Shown here: piece after piece, positions 16,260-25,150 of the stretch
Numbering within the stretch: the first letter of the stretch is position 1
Layout of the letters: each line of letters begins with the position of its first letter
From: Paracoccaceae bacterium
Lineage (GTDB): Bacteria; Pseudomonadota; Alphaproteobacteria; Rhodobacterales; Rhodobacteraceae
NCBI GenBank assembly: GCA_016778765.1
Contig: JADHOV010000003.1
Coordinates: 1 to 64,000, forward strand
Length of the DNA stretch: 64,000 nucleotides
Direction: 5' to 3'
Program-made: the position numbers and the translations under genes
Notes under the pieces: generated by a model
The model's database searches: none
Told to the model about the DNA's origin: nothing
What the model saw: only the letters and a program-made list of their open reading frames with translations

Positions 16260-17573
16260 CTAACCGGTTTTGTTGTGCCATTCTGCGCCTTTGATCCAAA
16301 CTGAATGGATGGCGCGATCATCGCCCATCATGATGGTAGGAAACAGGCTTGACCAGTGATCAATAGCGCGCCTTTGCCGCTGCGCGATTGCGGGGGTTGA
16401 GGCTAAATCTAAAACCACCAGATCCGCATATTTTCCGGGCGACAAGCTGCCGATTTCATGGTCAAGATGCAGGCTGCACGCAGAACCCATCGTAGCCAAC
16501 CACAGCAATTGCGCCGGGTGCAAAGGATGACCGTTTAGTTGCCCGATCTCATAAGCCGCAGCCATAGTGCGCAGCATGGAAAAGCTGGATCCACCCCCCG
16601 TATCGGTTGCCAGAGCGATGCGTTGCCCGGCATGTGCCAGACCGTTCATATCAAAAAGGCCAGAGCCGATGAAACTGTTTGAGGTCGGGCAATGAACCAA
16701 AGCCGCGCCAACCTCTTTCAGCCGCGCTTTTTCGCGCGGCTCCAAATGTATTGCGTGCCCGTAAAGGCCGCGTTGGCCTAGTAAACCGAATGTCTCGTAG
16801 GTATCCAGATAATCACGTGCATTGGGGAAGAGATCTTTCACCCATGCGATTTCATCGATTTGTTCGCTGAGATGGGTTTGCATCAGGCAATTGGGAAATT
16901 CCTGCCATAACGCCCCCAATGCGGTCAGCTGCTCGGGGGTTGAGGTGGGCGAAAACCGCGGCGTGATGGCGTAGCGCGCCCGGCCTTGCCCATGCCATGT
17001 TTGCAGCAAGGCTTTGCTTTGGTCATAGGCGCTTTGCGCCGTGTCGCACAGGCCCTCGGGCGCATTGCGATCCATGCAGGTTTTGCCCGCCACGATGGCC
17101 ATGCCGCGCGCGGTCGCACTGACAAACAGCGCCTCTACGCTGTTTGGATGAATGGTGCAAAAACTGGCCAGGCTGGTCGTGCCATGCGCGAGCGCCAGAT
17201 CCAGATAGGTCTCTGCGCTGCGATGCGCATAAGCCGCATCGCCAAATCGCATTTCTTCGGGAAACGTATACTGGTTGAGCCAATCAATCAGGCGGTTTCC
17301 CCAGCTGGCAATGATTGCGGTCTGCGGATAGTGAACATGCGCGTCGATAAATCCCGCCATGATCAGTTTATCGCCATAATCGATGACCTGCGCTTGTGGG
17401 TAGTGTCGGCGCAAATCTGCAGCTGGGCCTTGGGCAAGGATCCTTCCCGCTTCGATGAGCACGCCGCCGGCGCTGTCGAAAGTGCTGGCTGCTGCGATCT
17501 CTGTTACAAAGGGATCGGCTCTAAAACTGAGCGTTTGGCCTGTTAGCAACAGCTGAGGTGAGGATGCGATCAC
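16260..17573 (-). CDS. guaD: Guanine deaminase
   Basis: Zinc amidohydrolase of 437 residues that converts guanine to xanthine. Typical blocks are GFIDAHVHYPQTAIIASWG with LIDWLNQYTFPEE, then MQTHLSEQ, GHAIHLEPREKARL, CPTSNSFIGSGLFD and LATDTGGGSSFSMLRTM. These are diagnostic for bacterial guanine deaminase and distinguish it from the neighbouring 8-oxoguanine enzyme. A promoter lies 35-60 bp upstream. The two deaminases point tail to tail. Confidence 0.95.
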   Translation of the reverse strand: MIASSPQLLLTGQTLSFRADPFVTEIAAASTFDSAGGVLIEAGRILAQGPAADLRRHYPQAQVIDYGDKLIMAGFIDAHVHYPQTAIIASWGNRLIDWLNQYTFPEEMRFGDAAYAHRSAETYLDLALAHGTTSLASFCTIHPNSVEALFVSATARGMAIVAGKTCMDRNAPEGLCDTAQSAYDQSKALLQTWHGQGRARYAITPRFSPTSTPEQLTALGALWQEFPNCLMQTHLSEQIDEIAWVKDLFPNARDYLDTYETFGLLGQRGLYGHAIHLEPREKARLKEVGAALVHCPTSNSFIGSGLFDMNGLAHAGQRIALATDTGGGSSFSMLRTMAAAYEIGQLNGHPLHPAQLLWLATMGSACSLHLDHEIGSLSPGKYADLVVLDLASTPAIAQRQRRAIDHWSSLFPTIMMGDDRAIHSVWIKGAEWHNKTG

Positions 17574-17584
17574 GTAAAATCCTT

Positions 17585-17614
17585 TTGATTGAAACCCATC
17601 CCTAGCTGTATAAT
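17585..17614 (+). promoter_or_regulatory. mgtE promoter
   Basis: TTGATT at 17585-17590, an 18-bp spacer and a perfect TATAAT at 17609-17614. This gives a leader of about 80 nt before mgtE. It overlaps the guaD promoter on the other strand. Confidence 0.65.
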
Positions 17615-17635
17615 TTGCATATCAGGGCCGGTAAA
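17607..17635 (-). promoter_or_regulatory. guaD promoter
   Basis: Minus-strand TTTACC (17630-17635), 17-bp spacer, TATACA (17607-17612). It shares bases with the mgtE -10 box, so both polymerases cannot bind together. Confidence 0.55.
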
Positions 17636-17699
17636 CCGCGTTATTGCATTGCTCTTTTGTTTTATTCTCCGCTATCACGAGCATAGTTTATGGGGGCTT

Positions 17700-19094
17700 A
17701 TGATGCAAAACCATACCATTCTATCTGATCAAGACCTGGCGCAGCCCGATTGCAGTTATGAGCTGAAGCCAAGCGCTGTTGCGGCTATTTTAGAGGCTGT
17801 AGATCGTAAAGATCGTGATCAGCTGGTTGCCCAGATGGAGCCTTTGCACGCGGCGGATATCGCGGATTTGCTCGAACAAATCGATGGTCACGATCGAGCG
17901 CGATTGATCCGTCTTTATGAGCGTGAATTTGATGGTGAAATCCTGTCTGAGCTGAATGAGGCCATTCGCGAAGACGTGATCAATCTTCTGAAACCCGAGG
18001 TTTTGGCCGATGCGGTGCGCGATCTAGAAAGCGACGATGTTGTCGATCTGCTGGAAGATTTGGAAACGCCGCAGCAAGAAGCCATTCTGGACGCTTTGGA
18101 TGATATAGATCGCTTGGCTGTCGAACAATCGCTGGCCTATCCAGAGTTTTCTGCTGGTCGCTTAATGCAGCGCGAAGTGGTTGCAGCGCCCGATTATTGG
18201 ACGGTTGGAGATGCGATTGAATTCATGCGCAAAGCCGAGGAGTTGCCAGAACAGTTTTATCATGTGATTCTTGTGGATCCAAAATTCCATCCGGTCGGCA
18301 ATGTCACGCTAGGGCGCATCATGTCATCAAAGCGCAGCACCGCATTGGCCAGCCTGAAGGAAGAGATTTTTCGCGTAATCCCGGCAGATCAAGACGAAGC
18401 AGAGGTTGCCTATGCGTTCAATCAATATCACCTGATTTCTGCGCCTGTTGTGGATCATGAACAGCGCCTTGTCGGCATGATAACGATTGATGATGCGATG
18501 ATGGTGCTTGACCGTGAACATGAGGAAGACATTTTGCGCCTCGCCGGGGTTGGAGAAAGCAGCCTCAGCGATACGGTTTTGGAAACGGCCAAGCAGCGCT
18601 TGCCTTGGCTGGGGGTGAACCTGTTTACCGCTATTTTAGCCTCTTTGGTGATCGCACAATTCGAAGCAGCGCTTGCGCAATTGGTGGCTTTGGCGATTTT
18701 AATGCCCATAGTAGCCTCGATGGGCGGCAATGCGGGCACGCAAAGCCTGACGGTTGCGGTGCGGGCGATTGCGACCAAAGATTTGACCCGCTCAAATCTG
18801 GTTCGGGTGGTAAGACGGGAGGTTCTTGTGGGGCTTTTAAATGGGGTGGTTTTCGCCTTGGTAATGGGCGTGGTCGGGGTGATATGGTTCGGATCCCCCA
18901 TGCTTGGATACGTGATCGCGCTGGCGATGGTGATCAATTTGGTTGTGGCGGGTTTTGCCGGTACTGGCATTCCGGTTCTGCTGGCACGTTTTGGCATTGA
19001 TCCTGCGTTGGCCTCTGGGGCTTTTGTGACCACGGTCACCGATATTGTGGGATTTCTGGCATTTTTGGGTTTGGCAGGGTTGATCTTGTTATGA
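17700..19094 (+). CDS. mgtE: Magnesium transporter MgtE
   Basis: Magnesium channel of about 464 residues; start at ATG 17700 or 17703, both after a GGGGGC run. Upstream in-frame sequence to 17589 is not protein-like. Order: MgtE N domain (residues about 35-135, with repeated HAADIADLLEQ-type segments), two CBS domains (about 135-260), then five membrane helices (about 285-460). PIVASMGGNAGTQSLTV is in the pore region. The N and CBS domains gate the pore in response to cytoplasmic magnesium. The stop overlaps the next start. Confidence 0.95.
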   Translation: MMQNHTILSDQDLAQPDCSYELKPSAVAAILEAVDRKDRDQLVAQMEPLHAADIADLLEQIDGHDRARLIRLYEREFDGEILSELNEAIREDVINLLKPEVLADAVRDLESDDVVDLLEDLETPQQEAILDALDDIDRLAVEQSLAYPEFSAGRLMQREVVAAPDYWTVGDAIEFMRKAEELPEQFYHVILVDPKFHPVGNVTLGRIMSSKRSTALASLKEEIFRVIPADQDEAEVAYAFNQYHLISAPVVDHEQRLVGMITIDDAMMVLDREHEEDILRLAGVGESSLSDTVLETAKQRLPWLGVNLFTAILASLVIAQFEAALAQLVALAILMPIVASMGGNAGTQSLTVAVRAIATKDLTRSNLVRVVRREVLVGLLNGVVFALVMGVVGVIWFGSPMLGYVIALAMVINLVVAGFAGTGIPVLLARFGIDPALASGAFVTTVTDIVGFLAFLGLAGLILL

Positions 19095-19663
19095 GTGGTC
19101 TGACAGATCGAAAACGGGCCGCGCGCAAAGCCGCCTTCGCGCGGCGCAAAGCGGCGCATGCTCTGGATATAGGCGCTTGCGCGGGGCTCTTATCATCGGT
19201 TTTGGCCGGATATCGCGGCGTATCCTTGGCCGGATATATGCCCATTCGCACCGAAATCGATCCGCGCCCCGCGATGGCGGAAGCAGCTGGATACGGCCCG
19301 GTTGGGGTGCCTGTGATTACCGGCGAAGGCCATCCTTTGCGGTTTTCAAAATGGTATCCTGAGGGCGCGCTTAAAGAGGGGCCATTTGGTGCCAAAATCC
19401 CGATTGACGATGATTTTTTTGAACCGGAACTGGTGATCGTGCCGCTTGTGGCGTTTGATCGCAATGGCGGGCGTCTGGGTTATGGCGGTGGATTTTATGA
19501 CCGTACGCTCGAGATGTTACGCGCAAAGCGACCTACTTTGGCGATTGGATTTGCCTATAGCGCGCAGCAGGCGGATCACCTGCCATTGGAGGCAACGGAT
19601 CAACCTTTGGATCAAATCGTAACCGAGGATGAGATCATCGATCTGCGCGCTCGCATGATCTAA
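19091..19663 (+). CDS. 5-formyltetrahydrofolate cyclo-ligase
   Basis: Enzyme of 190 residues that converts 5-formyl-THF to 5,10-methenyl-THF with ATP. RKAAFARRKAAH at the N-terminus, GYMPIRTEIDP, and the C-terminal RLGYGGGFYDRTLEMLRAKRP motif (ATP/phosphate site) identify it. The ATG overlaps the mgtE stop (ATGA). In many bacteria this gene follows 6S RNA, but here it is joined to mgtE. Confidence 0.94.
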   Translation: MSGLTDRKRAARKAAFARRKAAHALDIGACAGLLSSVLAGYRGVSLAGYMPIRTEIDPRPAMAEAAGYGPVGVPVITGEGHPLRFSKWYPEGALKEGPFGAKIPIDDDFFEPELVIVPLVAFDRNGGRLGYGGGFYDRTLEMLRAKRPTLAIGFAYSAQQADHLPLEATDQPLDQIVTEDEIIDLRARMI

Positions 19664-19725
19664 GTTTAGGCGTGTTTTTGACGCTGATTTCGTTGGGCAA
19701 ATTGCCTTGGCTGAAAGGAAAATTT

Positions 19726-20196
19726 ATGACTGTTGTTCACGATTATACGGCGCGGGTAATCTGGACGGGAAACCGCGGGCAGGGCACAAAAACCTATGGC
19801 GGGTATGCGCGCAGTTGGGATTTATGCAGCCCCGGAAAACCTGTGATAAGCTGCTCGAATGATCCAATTTTGGGTGGGAATCCCGCGCTTTATAATCCTG
19901 AGGATCTGTTGATTTCAGCGCTGAGCGGCTGTCATATGTTATGGTATTTGCACCTGGCCAGTGAGGCCGGCTTATGTGTCCAAGCCTATCAAGAACACCC
20001 TATTGCACAGGGCGAAACGCTTGCCAATGGCGCCAGTCGGTTTGTCGCGGCAACGTTACGGCCGCAGATCACGCTGTCAAACTGCGATGATCCCAGCCGT
20101 GCCGACCTGCTGCACCCGCGCGTTTCAGAGCGGTGCTTTATCGCCCGTTCTGTTAATTTTCCGGTCACTTACGGGGCGAAATATCAGTTTTCATAG
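19726..20196 (+). CDS. OsmC family protein
   Basis: Protein of 156 residues from ATG at 19726, preceded by AAAGGAAA; the longer frame to 19672 adds a stretch without homology. The blocks NPEDLLISALSGCHMLWYLHLASEAG and SERCFIARSVNFPVTY hold the two cysteines expected in OsmC/Ohr enzymes, which reduce organic hydroperoxides. It belongs to the general OsmC group rather than clear Ohr. It sits between the cyclo-ligase and YmdB genes on the same strand. Confidence 0.86.
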   Translation: MTVVHDYTARVIWTGNRGQGTKTYGGYARSWDLCSPGKPVISCSNDPILGGNPALYNPEDLLISALSGCHMLWYLHLASEAGLCVQAYQEHPIAQGETLANGASRFVAATLRPQITLSNCDDPSRADLLHPRVSERCFIARSVNFPVTYGAKYQFS

Positions 20197-20243
20197 CCGG
20201 CTTTTGCTTGCGCTTTCAGGGCAGAGGCCCTAGGGACGGCGCC

Positions 20244-21056
20244 ATGAAGCTTCTTTTTCTTGGCGATGTGATGGGGCGCGCAGGTCGCGCAGCTCTGATT
20301 GAAAACCTTCCGCGGTTGAAAGCCGAGTGGCAGATTGATTTTGCCGTGGTCAATGGTGAAAACGCCACAAGTGGCCATGGATTAAGCCCCGATCATGCGC
20401 GCGCATTGCTTGGCGCGGGTGCAGATTGCATCACTTTGGGCGATCACGCGTTCGATCAAAAAGACATGTTGGGATTTATCGAAAAAGAGCCACGAATTAT
20501 TCGCCCCTTAAATTTTGCCAAGAACGCGCCGGGACGCGGAGCGCGTATTTTCAGTGATGCGCGCGGGCGCAAAATTCTGGTGGCGCAGGTTTTGGGACAG
20601 GTGTTTATGAAACGTCCCTTTGATGATCCTTTCTCGGCGATCGATGCAGTGTTGCTTAAGCATCCTTTGGGCGGGCAAATACAGGCCAGCTTGGTTGATA
20701 TTCATTGCGAGGCAACCTCTGAAAAAATGGGGATGGGGCATTTTTGTGATGGGCGGGCCAGCGTTGTGGTGGGCACCCATACGCATATTCCAACCGCGGA
20801 TGCGATGATCTTGCCCAAAGGCACCGCCTATCAAAGCGATGCGGGCATGTGCGGCGATTATAATAGCGTGATCGGGATGGAAAAAACCGAACCCTTGCGC
20901 CGCTTTGTGACGGGTATGCCAAAAGCGCGGTTCAGCCCGGCAGATGGGCCTGCCACGCTTGCCGGGCTTTACGTGGAAACTGAGGATAGCAATGGAAAAG
21001 CGCAGAATGTAAGGATGATCCGCGTGGGCGGTCAATTGCAACCGGCGGCTTTATGA
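20244..21056 (+). CDS. TIGR00282 family metallophosphoesterase (YmdB-like)
   Basis: Calcineurin-like phosphoesterase of 270 residues from ATG at 20244. Metal-binding motifs: FLGDVMGRAGR (Asp8), VVNGENATSGHGL, LGDHAFDQKD, DIHCEATSEK and VVGTHTHIPTAD. In Bacillus YmdB hydrolyses cyclic nucleotides and affects RNA turnover and biofilm choice; the role in alphaproteobacteria is not settled. The start of the next transporter gene overlaps its stop (ATGA). Confidence 0.92.
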   Translation: MKLLFLGDVMGRAGRAALIENLPRLKAEWQIDFAVVNGENATSGHGLSPDHARALLGAGADCITLGDHAFDQKDMLGFIEKEPRIIRPLNFAKNAPGRGARIFSDARGRKILVAQVLGQVFMKRPFDDPFSAIDAVLLKHPLGGQIQASLVDIHCEATSEKMGMGHFCDGRASVVVGTHTHIPTADAMILPKGTAYQSDAGMCGDYNSVIGMEKTEPLRRFVTGMPKARFSPADGPATLAGLYVETEDSNGKAQNVRMIRVGGQLQPAAL

Positions 21057-21931
21057 TTGAACGGATTTGGCCGTATTTAGCGGTGCTATGCATTGGCTCC
21101 GCCTGGGGTTTAACGATCCCGCTGACAAAAGTAATTGTCTCGGATGGCTATTTGTTTTTTGGCCTTATTTTTTGGCAACAGGTGATTTGCGCCAGCGTTT
21201 TGGGCATTGTCTTAATGGTCCGGCGTCAAAGCTTAACCATTACGCCCGGCGCGCTGCGCTTATTTGCAATCATCGCCTGCGTGGGCACCATTGCGCCAAA
21301 TTCGGCTTCTTATACGGCTGCTATCCACTTGCCGGCGGGGTTTTTGGCGGTGATTATCGCCACTGTACCCATGTTCGGCTTTCCCATTGCCGTTATGATG
21401 GGCAATGAAACCTTTGCGAAATTCCGGCTCTTGGGGCTGTTTTTTGGGCTCTGTGGTGTGATGTTGCTGGTGCTGCCAGAGGCGCGTTTGCCCGACTCTT
21501 CAAAAGTGGGATTTATTTTCTTAGCCGTCATTGCGCCTCTTTGCTATGGGTTTGAGGGCAATTATGTTGCGCGGTTTGGAACTCAAAACTTAAACCCCGT
21601 GGCCACGTTATTTGGCGCCAGCTGTCTTGGAGCGCTTGCAACGCTGCCTTTTGCGCTTGTCAGTGGGCATTGGATCGACCCGCGCCTGCCATGGGGCGCG
21701 CCAGATCTTGCTTTGATCGCTTCGGCAACGCTGCATGCTTTTGCCTATACGAGCTATGTGTGGTTGGTGAAACGGGTGGGGCCTGTTTTCGCCCTACAGG
21801 TCAGTTATGCCGTTACGATTTTTGCCGTTTTCTGGGCGATTATTCTACTGAATGAGCAACCAAGCCTGTTTTTATGGGCGGCATTATCTGCCATACTGAT
21901 TGGTATGTTTCTGGTGCAGCCGCGCCGTTAA
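21053..21931 (+). CDS. DMT superfamily (EamA) transporter
   Basis: Inner-membrane permease of 292 residues with about ten hydrophobic helices in two EamA repeats (about 8-138 and 150-288). The N-terminus LCIGSAWGLTIPLTKV and the second-repeat end EQPSLFLWAALSAILIGMFLV are typical. It is translationally coupled to the YmdB-type gene. Substrate unknown; members export amino acids, nucleosides or other metabolites. Confidence 0.88.
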   Translation: MIERIWPYLAVLCIGSAWGLTIPLTKVIVSDGYLFFGLIFWQQVICASVLGIVLMVRRQSLTITPGALRLFAIIACVGTIAPNSASYTAAIHLPAGFLAVIIATVPMFGFPIAVMMGNETFAKFRLLGLFFGLCGVMLLVLPEARLPDSSKVGFIFLAVIAPLCYGFEGNYVARFGTQNLNPVATLFGASCLGALATLPFALVSGHWIDPRLPWGAPDLALIASATLHAFAYTSYVWLVKRVGPVFALQVSYAVTIFAVFWAIILLNEQPSLFLWAALSAILIGMFLVQPRR

Positions 21932-21973
21932 ACACGGTCTAAGGCGCGGCTGAGTGGGTTTGAAAGGACACGT

Positions 21974-23758
21974 ATGGTCTTTGTTTCTTCCGGTTTATGG
22001 CCGGCGGGATTTTCGCTGTGCATCGTGGCGGTGATGCTGGTGATGTTTTGGCAAGAGCGGTTTCCTAGTGAGGTGATTGCTTTGAGCGGTGCCGCGCTGT
22101 TTTTGGTGACGGGTATTTTGCCCTATGAGGCGGCGTTGCAAGTGTTTTCAAACCCGGCGCCATGGACAATTGGCGCGATGTTCATCGTGGTGGCCGCCTT
22201 GGTGCGCACGGGCGCTTTGGATGCGTTGATTTCGGCTGTGCAAAATCAAAAAATGCGCCATCCTGGCGGTATTTTGGGCCTTTTACTGCTATTCGTATTG
22301 TTATCCTCAGCGGTGATGTCAAACACGCCGGTGGTGGTGGTGATGATCCCGGTCTTTGTGCAATTGGCGCGAAGCCTGAATATTTATGCCAGTAAACTTC
22401 TTATTCCGCTTTCCTATACAGCCATATTAGGCGGCATGTTGACCCTGTTGGGGACCTCCACCAATTTATTGGTGGATGGGGTGGCCCGTGACTTGGGTTT
22501 GGTGGGGTTCGGGCTTTTTGAAATCACACCTTTGGCTTGTATTTTGGTGGTCTGGGGCGCGGTTTACCTACGGTTTATCGCACCGCTGCTTTTGCCCGAA
22601 CGCGCCAGTTTGGCAGATGTATTGTCAGATCAAACGCAGAAGAAATTTTTCAGCGAGGTGCTTATCCCGCCGGGCTCGGCGCTCATCGGCAGCCCAGTCT
22701 TAAAAGTGGCCTTATTTCGCCGGCAAGGGGTTCGTGTGATCGATGTGCTGCGCAAGAACGTCTCGTTGCGCAATAAATTAGAGGCACTCCGCCTAAACGC
22801 AGGTGACCGGGTTGTTTTGCGCTCTCCGATCGGGGAATTGTTGGGGCTACAGCAGGAAAAAACCTTAAGTCGAAGAGGCCCGGTGGATCAGGTTTCTGCC
22901 GTGGAAACCACAACTGTTGAAATATTAATTACGCCTGGGTGCCAAATTCTGGGGCGCAGGTTAAGCGATCTGCATTTGCGGCGGCGATTTGGGGTTTATA
23001 CGCTGGCTGTGCACCGGCATAATCAGAATATAGCGCAAAATTTGCACTCGCTCACCATCACTTTGGGGGATACGCTACTGCTGGAAGGCGCTGCTGAAGA
23101 TATCAAACGCCTGGCGCAAGAATTTGCCGTTGTTGTTATTTCTCAACCGGCTGTGCAACCGTTTCGTCGCCGTCATGCACCCATCGCAGTTGTGACGATT
23201 TTGGGTTTGGTGCTGATGGCCGGTTTTGGCTTTGCACCTCTTTTCGTGCTCAGCTTGGTGGCTGCCGCGATATTGCTCGTGACGCGGGCCATTGACGCAG
23301 AGGAAGCCTTTGCTTTCGTTCAGGGTCGCTTGTTGGTTTTGATATTTTCGATGTTGGCCATAGGCGCGGGTTTGCACCATGCGGGCGCGGTGGCACTGGT
23401 GGTCGAGGCTCTGACCCCTTTGATCGCAGACCTCTCGCCATTCCTGTTGATTTGGTGTTTTTTTCTACTGACCTCGCTGCTCACAGAACTGGTGTCAAAT
23501 AATGCGGTGGCTGTGATCGTAACGCCTGTGGCGATTGCGTTGGCGCATGATTTGGGCGTTGATCCCCGGCCGCTGGTTGTGGCGGTGATGGTGGCCGCTT
23601 CGGCCAGCTTTGCCACGCCGATTGGCTATCAAACCAATATGCTGGTCTATGGGCCCGGCGGGTATAGCTTTTCTGATTTTTTGCGCGTTGGTGTGCCGCT
23701 CAATCTGAGTATTGGGCTTTTGTCGGCTTGGTTTATTCCCAAAATATGGCCCTTATAA
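21974..23758 (+). CDS. SLC13/DASS family permease with two RCK_C (TrkA-C) domains
   Basis: Membrane protein of 594 residues. Helices cover about 8-205 and 400-590. Two soluble TrkA-C domains lie between, at about 220-300 and 308-390 (GDRVVLRSPIGELLGL and GDTLLLEGAAEDIKRL are their C-terminal strands). MSNTPVVVVMIPVF and TSNLLV in the first half and ELVSNNAVAVIVTPVAIALA with FATPIGYQTNMLVYGPGGY in the second are the paired substrate/sodium sites. Family members carry dicarboxylates or sulfate; the TrkA-C insert suggests ligand gating. Preceded by GAAAGGA. Confidence 0.88.
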   Translation: MVFVSSGLWPAGFSLCIVAVMLVMFWQERFPSEVIALSGAALFLVTGILPYEAALQVFSNPAPWTIGAMFIVVAALVRTGALDALISAVQNQKMRHPGGILGLLLLFVLLSSAVMSNTPVVVVMIPVFVQLARSLNIYASKLLIPLSYTAILGGMLTLLGTSTNLLVDGVARDLGLVGFGLFEITPLACILVVWGAVYLRFIAPLLLPERASLADVLSDQTQKKFFSEVLIPPGSALIGSPVLKVALFRRQGVRVIDVLRKNVSLRNKLEALRLNAGDRVVLRSPIGELLGLQQEKTLSRRGPVDQVSAVETTTVEILITPGCQILGRRLSDLHLRRRFGVYTLAVHRHNQNIAQNLHSLTITLGDTLLLEGAAEDIKRLAQEFAVVVISQPAVQPFRRRHAPIAVVTILGLVLMAGFGFAPLFVLSLVAAAILLVTRAIDAEEAFAFVQGRLLVLIFSMLAIGAGLHHAGAVALVVEALTPLIADLSPFLLIWCFFLLTSLLTELVSNNAVAVIVTPVAIALAHDLGVDPRPLVVAVMVAASASFATPIGYQTNMLVYGPGGYSFSDFLRVGVPLNLSIGLLSAWFIPKIWPL

Positions 23759-23898
23759 AGCGGCTGATCTGGATTTGGAAACTTAACCCTACCATGCCGG
23801 GGCACGGCCCTTGGTGATAAACTTTGCAGATTCGTGGCTTGCCCCTTGGTGATAGCCTGACCTATATAGGCGCAAATAAACGGATTTCGGAGGGGAAA

Positions 23899-24651
23899 AT
23901 GGCAGGCCATTCAAAATGGGCGAACATTCAGCATCGCAAAGGTCGCCAAGACGCGGCGCGCTCAAAATTATTTTCGAAGCTGTCCAAAGAAATTACCGTG
24001 GCCGCTAAGATGGGCGATCCGGATCCTGAAAAAAATCCCCGTTTGCGCTTGGCCGTTAAGGAAGCCAAATCAAATTCGGTGCCAAAAGATGTGATTGAGC
24101 GCGCGATTAAAAAATCGGTTGCGGGTGATGGAGATGAGTATGAAGAAATCCGTTACGAGGGCTACGGCCCAAATGGCGTGGCGGTGATTGTTGAAACGAT
24201 GACGGATAACAGAAACCGCACCGCGTCAAATGTGCGTTCGACCTTCGGAAAACACGGTGGCAATTTGGGGGAAACCGGATCGGTGGGGTTTATGTTTGAT
24301 CGCAAAGGTCAGGTGAGTTACGCCGCTTCCGCCGGTGATGATGATAGCGTGATGATGGCGGCGCTGGAAGCGGGCGCAGAAGATGTGGAAAGCTCAGAAG
24401 ATGGGCATTTCATCTGGTGTGAAGACACCAGCCTAAATGAAGTGGCGCAAATGTTGGAAAATGATTTGGGCGAAAGCTTGTCAACCAAGCTGGTTTGGAA
24501 GCCCACAACCACCACAGAGCTGGATCTTGAGGGCATGGAAAAGCTGATGAGGCTTATCGATGCGCTTGAGGATGACGATGATGTTCAGCGCGTGACAACC
24601 AATTTCGAAGCTAGTGACGAGGTTATGGCGCAATTAGAAGGCTCTGATTGA
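23899..24651 (+). CDS. yebC: YebC/PmpR family protein
   Basis: Protein of 250 residues from ATG at 23899 with GGAGGGG close upstream. [32 protein letters not shown] is the invariant N-terminus. The remainder ([37 protein letters not shown]) is standard. It has long been listed as a DNA-binding regulator; recent work on the family links it to relief of ribosome stalling at proline-rich sequences. In many bacteria it sits near ruvC; here it follows the SLC13 gene. Confidence 0.96.
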   Translation: MAGHSKWANIQHRKGRQDAARSKLFSKLSKEITVAAKMGDPDPEKNPRLRLAVKEAKSNSVPKDVIERAIKKSVAGDGDEYEEIRYEGYGPNGVAVIVETMTDNRNRTASNVRSTFGKHGGNLGETGSVGFMFDRKGQVSYAASAGDDDSVMMAALEAGAEDVESSEDGHFIWCEDTSLNEVAQMLENDLGESLSTKLVWKPTTTTELDLEGMEKLMRLIDALEDDDDVQRVTTNFEASDEVMAQLEGSD

Positions 24652-25150
24652 GTATCTGTTTAATATTATTAAATTATTGAGAATTACATATTAACCTGAT
24701 GAATGATCAGTTTTCGACACGATTCTGTGACATTAGCGAAATCGCGCTTTTTAAATTTTTTCTGCAATGTTTGCAGGCTGTTTTTCTTGACCGATTGCGC
24801 CTTGGTTGAAAAATGATTATCTTTATGACATCAATCGCCCCATGTGTAATCTGTTCTATACGGCGTCAGAAAATGATGACAGATCTCGAATCCTAGCCCA
24901 CAACTTATACATTTTTTGAGGCATGGGCAAACTGGATTTGGTAATTTTCACGTAAATTTGCCGCGCCTTTTTAGCACCCAGGGTCAATTAAAAGATTTCC
25001 TTAAGTCATAATGATAACTTTTTAATCGACACAATTTTGTATTGAAAGTCAGACAGTTTTTTGGTCCACTTTCGGTATGGTTTTAAGACTTTTCTGCTTC
25101 GGGCACTTTGATCGATCAAACAGTCTTCTGATGTTTTTGACAGGTGAATA
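24652..25150. other. AT-rich 500-bp spacer after yebC
   Basis: No convincing gene on either strand and lower G+C than its surroundings. A small hairpin CTGCAA-TGT-TTGCAG at 24762-24776 is followed after four bases by a T-run and may terminate yebC. Near the far end lies a 14-bp perfect palindrome (25107-25120). The rest (24790-25100) is unexplained. Confidence 0.4.
25107..25120. promoter_or_regulatory. Perfect palindrome TTTGATCGATCAAA upstream of the 97-aa gene
   Basis: A 14-bp perfect palindrome centred 37 bp before the start codon at 25151. It looks like FNR half-sites (TTGAT/ATCAA) but the gap is 2 bp instead of 4, so a canonical FNR/CRP dimer is not expected. It is a candidate operator for an unknown dimeric regulator, possibly the downstream product itself. 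Confidence 0.45.

Noticed and set aside
19664..19725. Longer start for the OsmC gene and a 6S RNA next to the cyclo-ligase gene
   Set aside because: The extra codons have no homology and a better ribosome site precedes 19726. The cyclo-ligase gene is joined to mgtE by overlap, leaving no room for the 6S RNA seen in enterobacteria.
25107..25120. FNR/FnrL box
   Set aside because: The half-sites TTGAT and ATCAA are separated by 2 bp rather than 4, so the dimer geometry is wrong; kept only as an unassigned palindrome.
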